Positions 55,105 through 64,000 of a DNA stretch of 64,000 nt are shown in pieces. This DNA comes from Blepharisma stoltei. Its lineage: Eukaryota; Ciliophora; Heterotrichea; Heterotrichida; Blepharismidae. The position numbers and the translations under genes are program-made. Numbering within the stretch: position 1 is the first letter of the stretch; each line of letters starts with the position of its first letter. A model generated the notes under the pieces. The model did no database searches. It was not told where the DNA came from and was given only the letters and a program-made list of their open reading frames with translations. The stretch spans positions 620,001 to 684,000 of the forward strand of contig CAJZBQ010000021.1 in assembly GCA_914767885.1 (NCBI GenBank). The letters run 5' to 3'.

Positions 55105-55125
55105 TTATATGTGATAATTATTAAG

Positions 55126-55432
55126 TTTAAGTTTAAGTTTAAGTTTAAGTTTAAGTTTAAGTTTAAATGAATTACTATTGGATGCAGTCTCATTGCTTGA
55201 GGTCCAACTTGTTTAACACTCTGAACAACGGTAGGTGGACAGGCCTATCTGCCGAACCGTTAAAGTTAACAAGTTCGTTAAGACTTCTCTGATAAGTTCC
55301 AGACTCAGCACTGACCTCTTCGCTCTTTTTTCGAGACTCTCATAAGGCACAACCTCTTTCACTAAGCCCAAAAATACGTCTCTACCTGCAGAGCAGGAGT
55401 TAGGACGTATCTCTAACTGACATTTTTAATAT
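55126..55432 (-). mobile_element. SINE-like retroelement (type 4) with TTTAAG repeat tail, about 307 bp
   Basis: Imperfect target-site duplication TGTGATAATTATTAAG (55110-55125) versus TGTGATTATTAAG (55433-55445); the right copy includes the stop codon of the RAP-domain gene. The tail is seven to eight TTTAAG units (55121-55166). Minus-strand 5' end resembles AAAAATGTCAGTTAG. Confidence 0.7.
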
Positions 55433-55440
55433 TGTGATTA

Positions 55441-57972
55441 TTAAGTAAAAATATCTGTTTTCCCAATTTTTAGCCAAGTTTTTAAGTCAACTTTCTTTGC
55501 GTCCCATCCAATTTGATTCAATTGCCTATCCATTACTTTATTAAACCCTGATTTAATAATTCCATCGCTTCCTTCTAAAAACGAACTTTCATCACCAATC
55601 ATCAAACCTTTTTTAGTTTTTTTGACAGCAAAATCAAAAACATAAGGAAATTCGCTATGATTTTCTATAAAATCGATTTTCTTTAATTGCAAAGTTGTCT
55701 TTATTGCTTCTTTTAATGGGCTATTTTCTGACTTATGTTCTTGCTTATCATAATTATATTTAAAATCAGCCATTTTATCGGTAATACCCCTACTAAAGCA
55801 ATACTCATTTCCATGCTCATGCTTCAACCATATACTTATTTGCTGCATCATAATATGGTTTTTTTCCCCTTGCAATTCTTCTGGATTTAATACTGAAGCA
55901 GAAATGCATTTTTCAATCAAAGGCTTTGAATATCTATCAAAAACGCAGTAGGCCCATAAGTACTCAAGTATTAGTCCTGAATATGAGTCATCTTCATTGT
56001 CACTTTCCTCTTCTTCTTTTTCTAATTCTTCATTTTCTTTGATTTCACTTAAAGACTTTAAAAGCAACTCTTCAGACTTTTCTAACACATTTTGCCATAT
56101 TTCCAGCTGGTGTTCTGTGTGAGGCATAGTAGAATTAAATCTGTCTGGGTAGTTCAATATAGCTAAATAGTGCATAAACCTGCATAAATTTTCCATTTCA
56201 ATTTCAGCCCTTGGATTATTTAGTCCTTTCTGCATTTCAGAGACTATAAGATCAAGGAAGACTAATTGGAAAATTTCGAATTTTGCTGCAACTTCTAAGT
56301 AAGTATTGATGAAATGAAATATTGAATGGCTTTTAATTGACTGCACAATATTACTTTTGTTGAATATATGTGAAACGAAAATCTTTGTGGTAATTTGATA
56401 AAAGAGATCTTTTCCTCTGCTATGCTTGTAATCAAAATTTCTAACTCTCCCCCATCCTTGATCGAACGATTTTTCATATCATTCAAATTTTTATATATAT
56501 AAAAATATATTAGTTATCAAAAGCTTGGGAAGATGCACCTAATGAAGTTGTTTTTAGAGCTTTGAGACGACAGAAAGCTGCGGAATCAACCATCCGAAGT
56601 GATTTAGCCATCAACCTGGGCTTAAAACCTCAATAATCTAAAAAAATAGAGATTCTTTAAAATTAAAAAAAAAAAAATTTAATTCAATAAGGAACAAATT
56701 AAAATTATAAGTTTAAAAGGTAAACCAATAAATCAAAATATTAAAAATTGGTATTTTATGAAATTATTCAATTTTTTGCTGTAAAAAAATTATTAAATAC
56801 TCTTAACCCTCTTATTTAAAATTAAATAAAATAAATATATATATATAAATTTTTTTCCCCAAAAAAATTTTTTTTAACCTCCATCCTTGATCGAACCATG
56901 GCGAGTCGTTCGATCAAGGATGGAAGGGAGTAAGTACTTGTATCAATCTGTCTGGCTGTGAAAACTCGAAACTAGACACATTTTGATTCTCAATATCAAC
57001 TTCTATTGCAATTTTATCTGCTAATAAGTTGAGCATGTTAGCCTTAATTGGACCTATAAGATTAGAAAATCCTTCATTTCCAGCAGCTATTAATCGATCT
57101 CTGTTATAAGGGAATTTCATTTTTTTCATAAACGCTTTTATAAGTGCATCTAGGGCTTCTCTATTAAAGTTTGATTGGTCAACTGGGATTTTGTTAAAAT
57201 TTGAGTCTCTTTTTAATAAAACTGTTCGAATTAAACAAATAAAATCATAAGTCGTTCAATGATCGAAGCCTGTGTAATTTTTACTGTTTTGCTGATTAAA
57301 TTTTTCGGTAGCTGTATTTTGAACCATATTATGTGCTGCAATATCAAATTTTCGGCATTGATTTCCAAAAGTGCAAAGTTCTTGCAGTGAAAATTCATTT
57401 AATTTTTCTAAGCCAATTTTTATTATAATTAGTTGCTAAAATTTCTGATCGGCTCCACACGAGCCAAAGATGGATTTCACGCGTGAAAATCCAGAAATTC
57501 CACGTGAAAACCCATTTTTGGCTCGTGGGAGCCGATCAGAAATTAAGCCAAAATATTATATATAATCTGTGGAACTCTTTTGGAACATTCATCTATAAAC
57601 TCTATTCTTATTGGCAAATTTTAAATAATTAATGATATTTTCTGGAGTCCACTCAATATCTTTGTCAATTTCAATTCTTTTGTGTAATTTTATGTAAAAA
57701 TCAGATAGAAAACTACGATCTTTTAGTTTTCGTTTGACATAGCGGTCAACATAACTTGATACTGAAAGGGCTTTTAATAATTCTTGACAATTCATGTCTG
57801 TATAATTTGTTTCATACGATTCCTAAGTAATTTTTACAAGAAAGGTCGAGTAAATTCTATATGGCTCAGATGTATCTTTGAAACATCTCATATAATCGAG
57901 CTGGATTGGCTTTTCTTGAGTAAAAAATTTCAATCATTCTTTTGCGAAAAGCCTTTTTGATAGCCGGAACAT
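55441..57972 (-). CDS. RAP-domain mitochondrial RNA-binding-type protein, two IESs, one intron
   Basis: 630 residues after removing intron 57823-57837 and IESs 57424-57558 and 56442-56930. N-terminus MFRLSKRLFAKEWLKFF suits mitochondrial import. The middle is helical repeat sequence (LCTFGNQCRKFDIAAHNMV, FDHWTTYDFICLIRTVL, RLIQVLRNFDYKH). The C-terminus FPYVFDFAVKKTKKGLMIGD...LNQIGWDAKKVDLKTWLK looks like a RAP domain. FASTK/OPR-type RAP proteins process organelle RNA. An acidic insert (ELEKEEEESDNEDD) is unusual. RAP assignment is moderate. Confidence 0.72.
56442..56930 (-). mobile_element. IES/MITE, CATCCTTGATCGAAC arms, 489 bp
   Basis: CTAACTCTCCCCCATCCTTG on the left, GATCAAGGATGGAAGGGAG on the right; a CATCCTTGATCGAAC/GTTCGATCAAGGATG hairpin at 56880-56922. 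Removal joins DRLIQVL to RNFDYKH. Confidence 0.88.
57424..57558 (-). mobile_element. IES with long terminal inverted repeats, 135 bp
   Basis: Arms CTGATCGGCTCC..ACGAGCC at each end, with TATAAT outer extensions. TA 57424-57425 and 57559-57560; removal joins SSTDYI to IKIGLEK. A MITE of minimal size, unrelated to the main family. Confidence 0.8.
57823..57837 (-). other. 15-nt intron in RAP-domain gene
   Basis: Minus-strand GTAAAAATTACTTAG; its removal extends the protein upstream to MFRLSKRLF. Confidence 0.8.
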
Positions 57973-58533
57973 TATTTACTAATAAAAATTCGATAAAATA
58001 TTAAAGAAGAATTAATAAACTAAGCTTGAGAGCTTTGAAGGAGTTTTAAATTGCTATAGTGGATGAGAATATTTTAAATTATTGCATGCGTAAACACAAA
58101 TATTATAATTTAATCTCTTGGCGAATAAGGCTAAGATAAGAATTGGTTTAATATTCAATTAATATAATGCAAGATTTAAATGCTTAAAAATATATAATTA
58201 ATCTTGTTTAAAGAGCAATTCGAGAAATTTGACTATCATTTGAAAACCAAATATTATAAATTTTTGATGAATTCCAATTAAAAAATTTGAAAAAAATTCC
58301 ATAATTTTCCTATAAAATGCAAAAATTTAAATTATTGTCTTTCTGGGATGCAAATAAAAGTATTTATATGTCTTCAATTTATCAAAACTCGACATTTTTA
58401 AAATTATAAATGAAATTTGGGATTGCGGGTTTTTGACTTTGAAAAAGGAGGGGATTTTGATACACACAATGATATTTTATGAAAAGGGTGGGATTATTGA
58501 CTTTTTTGCGGTCAGGGGCTTAACAATTAATAT
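57973..58533. other. AT-rich divergent intergenic region
   Basis: 561 bp between the RAP gene and the cyclin gene; should hold both promoters. No feature recognised. Confidence 0.45.
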
Positions 58534-60799
58534 ATGTCCATACAAAACTCTACTTACTCATTGAACAGTGTTTCAACAGATGACAGTATTGCTATGCTTT
58601 TAGAGTGCGATGAAACCTTAGAAGACAAGCCTTCATCTACAAACATCTTTCGAATCCCGAGTCAAGTCCTGCATCCTCCTTCCGACTATTTATCCTTGCT
58701 AAAAGATAAAGAAAGCGAATATTCCGTAAACCCGAAACAATGACTGAGCATGCAAACCCAGCTGAATTCAGAAATGAGAGGAATTTTATTAGACTGGCTG
58801 ATGGAAGTGAGCGGAGAGTATCGATTTAAACGTGAAACATATTATTTAGCTATGTCGTATGTTGATAGATATTTGCTACAGAAACAGGTTGAAAAAGATG
58901 TTTTTCAACTCATTGGTTTGGCAGCGCTTGCTATTGCAGTAAAAGCAGAAGAAATTAAAACACTTAAACTTGAAGATCTTGCTAAAGATCAAAGAAAGAT
59001 TTTGAATAAAAATATATAGCTTTTAAAGCTGAATTTGACGTTTATAATTCTACTATATTGTTAAAAGTAGTATTATCGCTATGAAACATTTTTTAAACCT
59101 GAAATAGGAAATTGAGCTAATTAATAGACACTAATATATAAAATTTTATATAAAATATTTATATTTATTCCTCTTAAAATTAAATATGCATTAAAATGGC
59201 GACACTTGGTTGCCTGCCCTCTTGGCGCAGCAGTCCAGACCTTATGACTACGGCGAACTGGGACAGACACCGAGCCGAGAATCAAGTGCAGGTTCAAGAG
59301 ATGTGTATACGGTAGCTTTTGGCTACTTTCTTCTGGTTGGAAATGGAGGCGCTCAGCAAAGGCCTTTGATCCGAGGACCCATTGGTATTCCTTCACTGAG
59401 AAACTGGGGTTTTCGACCCCGGCCACAGGGTAGTAGTTCTTTTCCTGTAGCTGTCGAAAGAGGCATTTCGGCACCCAACAGACTCCAAGGATCTTTGGAA
59501 TCAACAAACCCCCTAGCAGTGTCGCAGAAATTCATAAGCAGTCAAGACTGAAGCGCAAGGAGAGATAGAAGATATCGGAAGTGGCATAGACTCTATGGGC
59601 TGGAGTCGAAAAGCGGTAGAACCTCCCATACTGGAGGTCTTTTGGTGACTTTTGTAACCAATATGGTTAACGCTGACTTTTAATAATTCTAATCTAATCC
59701 TCTTAGAATTAGATTAATCTTTTTACACAAATATAAGATCCCTTTAATAAAATGAACGAAACTGGCAATTTTGATTAAATTGTATAATTAAGTAGCCCAG
59801 CTAAAGCAGCTGATTATGCTTTTGATGAAAATGAAATTAGAAAGATGGAAATTCAATTACTAGCACAGCTTCAATGAAAAATATATCCCATAACACCTTT
59901 TCACTGATTAAGCTATCTTATGACTCAATGAGATATTTATATTATGAGCATGTTTAATATGTTTCATATGGAGCAAGATCAATTCATCACTTATGACCGA
60001 GAAATATTCCGAGATGTAGCTGAAGAAGAAATAGTGATTCTTTTCAAACAGCCTAATAAGTCAGCTTATAAAAGGTACAGAGAAGCGCTATTTCTGCTAG
60101 ATATGTTGCACGGCTCAATCCAAGTGATTGCTGAATTTAAGAGTGCGATATTTTCTCGGGGAATTTAGAGAATTTTTTGATAGTAGTCATATGACCCAAA
60201 AAAAAACATTAAAGGCAGGTTATTTATGTCGTATACTACCAAAAAGGACATGATCATTCGACCCTGCACCCATGTTGCACATGGAGCTTTCTTCATATAC
60301 TTTTACCTCTAGAGAATTGGGTATTGGACTTTTATATACCCATTACTGTAAAATGTTTCCTATTTTTTTGTGTCATCCTCTATATAAATCGAAATTTAAT
60401 TAGCTCGTAAAAGCATATATTTTGATAAAAAAATATTTCGAACAGTCAAATTTCTCATTATTTCTACTCCACAACGAATTTAAAACACATTTTTACAATG
60501 AAGAAGCAAGCGATGCAGAAAGATACACGCAAGGCTCTCTAATTTTATATGAAATATTTTCTGATTTTGCTGCAAAAACAGCTGAAATTTATGATCTCCA
60601 AGACATGGGATTTTTGTTTCAGCTAATTTCACTATTTTCTAGTTGTGCTCCGAATTTGAATTTCAGAAGCTTTGATATTAGAAGGGAGTGCGTTGGAAGG
60701 GAAAGGAATCAATTGAGTTACGAAGAATTTCTTGGCATACAAACTTATAATGCTGAAGTTTGGAAAACTGTAAGCGAAATAATAAAAAGTTCGGTGTAA
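58534..60799 (+). CDS. A/B-type cyclin, two IESs
   Basis: 398 residues after removing 58983-59801 and 60166-60415. The cyclin box opens MRGILLDWLMEVSGEYRFKRETYYLAMSYVDRYL, the canonical MRAILVDWLVEV motif, then FQLIGLAALAIAVKAEEIKTLKLEDLAK. The first IES junction gives LAKAADYAFDENEIRKMEIQLLAQLQWKI; the second, less certain, gives EFKSAIFSRGIYILIKKYFEQ in the C-terminal cyclin fold. Activates a CDK. No D-box was picked out in the short N-terminus. The C-terminal ~100 residues are long for a cyclin. Confidence 0.85.
58983..59801 (+). mobile_element. IES in the cyclin gene, 819 bp, with a nested type 3 SINE
   Basis: Flanking repeat GCTAAAG at 58981-58987 and 59800-59806; TA-to-TA removal restores LAKAADYAF. 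The nested SINE (59186-59697) has a diverged 17-bp duplication (TCCTCTTAAAATTAAAT / TCCTCTTAGAATTAGAT) and starts ATGCATTAAAATGGCGACAC; it is an inverted relative of 27294-27587. Confidence 0.8.
60166..60415 (+). mobile_element. Probable second IES in the cyclin gene, 250 bp, borders tentative
   Basis: TA 60166-60167 and TA 60416-60417 share codon phase; joining gives FSRGIYILIKKYF. Another pair (60149 and 60408) also keeps the frame. No TIR seen. Confidence 0.5.
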
Positions 60800-60911
60800 G
60801 TTTAGATCAGATAGGAGATTCTGATGTATCATCATAAAAAAGATATAATAATAAATAGAATCTATATATTCCTAATCTGTAAGAAAAAAATTAAGGTGTA
60901 TAAAATTAAAT

Positions 60912-63502
60912 ATGCTCTCAGTTCAGCCTAAACGCACAGATTCAGTCAAGTACGTAAAAGAGTTTGAAAAATATATCAGGAAAAACTATGACAAACGAAC
61001 GCTAGAAACTCTTTCTCCTTTTTTGACTGAGCTTGAACAAGCACGTAGCCAGATTACATCATCTCAGGCAAGCTCATCAGAACAAGCATCTTCAAGTCTT
61101 CAGAGTAATGCTCTTTATTATCGGTATCTCAAAGCAATTGAGTCTAGATTGCCCGTAGCTTCCACAGATATTAAGTTCACATGGTTCGATTCTTTGGGAA
61201 AAGGAAAATCTCAAGCCTCCAATTACTCATTAGAAAAACTAGGTGTCCTCTATAATATAGGAGCAATTTATAGCAAATTAGGTGCTGATATAGATCTTAA
61301 ATCACCTGATGGCCCCAAACTAGGCTTGAACTATTTCCAAGTGGCTGCTGGATGCTTTGATGAAGCGAGAAAGCTCGCTGTTGAGCAGAGGCAAGTGACA
61401 ACTGCAGACACAAGCCCTGAGCATTTAAGTTTCCTTACAAATATTCTTATTGCCCAAGCTTACTTATGCATGTATGATAAATTATGACACAGTATTTATT
61501 TTTCTTCCATTCTACACATACTTTTTATATACCAATCAAATTTAAATTGAAAAATTAAGAAAAATACCCCACGTAAAATATTTTTTTTAAAATTTTTTTT
61601 TCTTTTTTTGTTATAAAATTATATCGAAAATTTCTTGATAAATTAGACAAGACAACAGCCAGTAAAGTCAATTTATCAAAACTTTCTCAGACTGCCTCAA
61701 AAAACTTTGGTCAAGCTTATGAACTAGCTTTAAATGAAATTTTATCACGTAGCGTTCCTGATGAAACTAGATTGTCCCTTCGATATCAACAGCTAGTTTA
61801 TTCTGCAGCAGCGAGATATTGGATTTCTTTCATTGAAAGGGAGCAAGGCTCAAAAACAGGCAAAGGCTTTGGAAAAGGTGTAGCGAGGCTGAGATCAGCT
61901 TACGATGCCATTCAAAAAGCTATGCAAATAAAAGGAATCCGAGGGCCTATGCTTGATGTTGGTAGAAATCTTTTAACCTTAATCGCCAATGAAAAAGAAA
62001 GCGCTGAACAAGATAATATGAGAGTTTACATTGACAATATCCCAGATCATTTTACATTGTCAGACCCAGAAGACGTCAATATGATTCAGCCTAAATTTCC
62101 GCCAATGGTTGATATAATGTCACCTATTGCAGGCCAGGATGTCTTAGAAATTTTGGTTTCCCCAGAAGTTTTGCAACGAATTGCTGAATATAAAGATATT
62201 TTGCAAACGATAAATATAGAGGAAAATGAAAAAGCTGGATTAATCACTCGAGAAATTTCGCAAAATTTAGAAGCGATGAATTTGCCTCATAAATTAGATG
62301 CAACATCAGGGGAAAATGGAATTCCTGAAGCTGTATGGAAAAAAATCCAAAACATTCAATCACAAGGTGGTGTTAATCAATTGGAGCAATCCTTTAACAA
62401 TGTTATGACATTAAATGCAAATAATGCCAAATATTGTGTCGAACTAGAAGGAAATTTAACTAGAGAAGCCCAAGAAGATGCCACTCTTAGAAACAATCAC
62501 GGATCAAAATGGACAAGAATTCCAAGCAATGAAGCAAATGCCCAGTTAAAGCACGAGCTAAACACGCTCAGAGTAAAACTTGCACAAGCTAACGAAATTG
62601 ACCAAAAAAATAAACAAATGTTTGACAGGAGTCAAGGGAACTTAAATTTATTGAAAAAGAGCAGAAGCGAGCTTGATGTCGAGCTCCCAAGTGGGAACTC
62701 TTTGAATGGGCAAAGATCTCAGAGTGCTTCTAGTTTAAGTGAAGCATTAAAAACACTGGAAACCCACCAGAAATTGCTTCATGAAAAAATGACCGAGCTT
62801 GGATCAAGTATAGAGCAAGATAATATTACAGAGTCTTTAATTAGAATGGAGGAAACTAAAATGAATAAAGAAAGCGTGTTCAATCAAGAAATTTTGAAAT
62901 TCAGGCCAATTAGAGAAGAAATAGATAGGGCGATTGCTGATCTTAGAAATGATTTAGAGCTTGTAAGAAAATGCAACAGCGTTTTTGATAGTGACCGTAC
63001 AAATTCCCAGGGAAATCCTGCAAGAATTGAGTTTCTACAAAGAGTTGAAGATGCTAGCAAAGTATATTATGAGTTGACAGGAAACATTGCTCAAGGCATC
63101 CAATTCCATTCAACTTTATCAAGACATCTATCAGTTTTGCATCAGAAAATCCTTGAATATGTCAATGCAAGAACTGCTGAAAAAAATTCACTACTTGGAG
63201 GTCTTGAGAAACAAAATAAGGGACCAGTTCAGCAAATTCCATATGGAATGAGCCAAGCTCAGCCACAAGCATATTTCCCTCAGCCATCAGCATATCCATA
63301 TCAGCAAGGAGCTTTTCAGCAACCGCCTCCTTATTTTCCACCAGGAACTTATGCGCCTCAGCAGCCTGGATATAATCCATCTGCACCTTTTATGCCTCCA
63401 GCTTTTCCTGGATATCAGCAGCCGCCTGGGCAGTTTCCACCTCCTGGAGGATTTATGCCACCTGGTAGTTATTTCCCGCAGCAGCCTCCATATCATAAAT
63501 AA
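60912..63502 (+). CDS. PDCD6IP: ALIX/BRO1-domain protein (ESCRT-associated), one IES
   Basis: 809 residues after removing 61483-61643. BRO1 domain in residues 1-340 (FTWFDSLG, SLEKLGVLYNIGAIYSKLG, GLNYFQVAAGCFDEARKL), coiled V-shaped LYPxL-binding domain to residue ~680, and a C-terminal Pro/Tyr/Gln-rich tail (QQPPPYFPPG, QQPPGQFPPPGGF). ALIX binds CHMP4-type ESCRT-III and works in multivesicular bodies, membrane repair and abscission. The IES junction MYDKL-DKTTASKVNLSKLSQ keeps helix continuity. Confidence 0.93.
61483..61643 (+). mobile_element. IES, 161 bp, flanked by a GATAAATTA direct repeat
   Basis: Direct repeat GATAAATTA at 61476-61484 and 61637-61645, containing the TA used. AT-rich with a pyrimidine run; no arm family recognised. 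Confidence 0.8.
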
Positions 63503-63609
63503 AAAGAATAATTTCATATACAGCTATTTTTTATTTTTCATAATAAACTTAACATGAGGAGCTCGACATTTTATTTTCTTATCAATCCATAGATTTCTAT
63601 TCTTATTAA

Positions 63610-64000
63610 TTAATGTTGTCTATTTAATTGACGGACATTAATTCCGACCTGCTTGAAATAAGATAAAACTTGCTTCGGGATTTCACCAAGAGCTTCTTTT
63701 GCTAATAGCATAGGCTCAGACCTGAATTTTCTGAAAGGCACAAATTGAACAATGTCTCTCAAAGCACTTTTACCATTGGAGTCTTTTAATGCATGCCTAT
63801 CAGAGTCTAACTCAATTAAATTGGTAAAGTCGTCATAGCCTACACCCACAATAATAATGCTTAATGGTAAATTGCTTGCTGCTACAATTTGGTCAATTGT
63901 TTCCTTTTTATCGTGAATTTCTCCGTCAGTAAGTATTAATAAAACATGATAGACATTTCCTCTGTCACTTTGGCATAAGAAGGCAATTCTCTTTAAAATA
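63610..64000 (-). CDS. Copine, C-terminal part (vWA domain), runs off the window
   Basis: The 129 residues visible cover the end of the copine von Willebrand A domain: VYHVLLILTDGEIHD, LPLSIIIVGVGYDDF, ALRDIVQFVPFRKF and LAKEALGEIPKQVLSYF. Copines are Ca2+-dependent phospholipid-binding proteins with two C2 domains followed by the vWA domain; the C2 domains would lie beyond base 64000. The stop TAA is at 63610-63612. It is convergent with ALIX. Confidence 0.92.
   Translation of the reverse strand, partial: ILKRIAFLCQSDRGNVYHVLLILTDGEIHDKKETIDQIVAASNLPLSIIIVGVGYDDFTNLIELDSDRHALKDSNGKSALRDIVQFVPFRKFRSEPMLLAKEALGEIPKQVLSYFKQVGINVRQLNRQH

Noticed and set aside
55118-55166. TTTAAG tandem repeat as an internal telomere or chromosome-breakage site
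   Set aside because: The unit lacks the G-rich telomere pattern expected in ciliates, and it sits exactly at the 3' end of a SINE-like element framed by a target-site duplication.
56345-56358. A 14-nt intron in the RAP-domain gene
   Set aside because: Once the IES ends are placed at 56442/56931 the frame is continuous and no intron is needed.

Overview
The window looks like germline (micronuclear) DNA of a heterotrich ciliate, most probably a Blepharisma-like species. Seen in the sequence: (1) genes end only with TAA or TAG, while TGA recurs in frame at positions where the protein family has tryptophan, for example the CDC20 LLDWS motif; (2) eight GT-AG introns of only 15-16 nt; (3) about 27 blocks of 77-819 bp, 26 of them inside exons, most flanked by TA, whose removal TA-to-TA restores the reading frame. 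That is how internal eliminated sequences (IESs) behave. The species and nucleus are inferences.

Layout. 1-4.8 kb: partial coiled-coil gene, RMC1 (Mon1-Ccz1 complex), Mago nashi. 4.8-8.8 kb: an IES, a kelch-BTB protein, a four-pass membrane protein, an M14-like peptidase. 9.3-14.3 kb: a Ser/Thr kinase and a cyclic-nucleotide-gated type K+ channel. 14.9-17.8 kb: URI-like prefoldin, a small unknown gene, degenerate MITEs, isovaleryl-CoA dehydrogenase. 18-25.4 kb: CDC20/CDH1, a CHCHD2/10-like protein, coiled-coil genes, a PP4R1-like HEAT protein. 25.9-30.4 kb: TBC RabGAP, GGACT-like enzyme, two SHIPPO/STPGR ciliary proteins. 31.4-39.7 kb: one giant gene fusing a P4-ATPase module to a two-domain guanylyl cyclase. 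39.9-50.9 kb: coiled-coil gene, secreted esterase, MRH-type receptor, importin beta, a lipid-anchored repeat protein, tetraspan protein, golgin-like protein. 51-64 kb: YTH reader, RRP7, coiled-coil gene, PAM16, RAP-domain mitochondrial protein, cyclin, ALIX/BRO1, and the end of a copine. Gene spacing is tight: RMC1 and mago are 21 bp apart.

Mobile DNA makes up a large part of the window. One MITE family, with CTCCGTGAGCGAAC arms and poly-C/G ends, has about ten copies. At least two further MITE families share its composite-end architecture. There are hairpin-rich IESs and at least nine SINE-like elements with 7-18 bp target-site duplications and short tandem-repeat tails. In the exonic SINE insertions the duplicated target generally contains a TA, and TA-to-TA excision rebuilds the codon frame exactly. 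Genes were therefore read across these elements, and coordinates below include them.

The genes are mostly housekeeping, ciliary and signalling genes with no operon-like functional grouping. The real system in the window is the load of germline-limited transposons tolerated inside exons.
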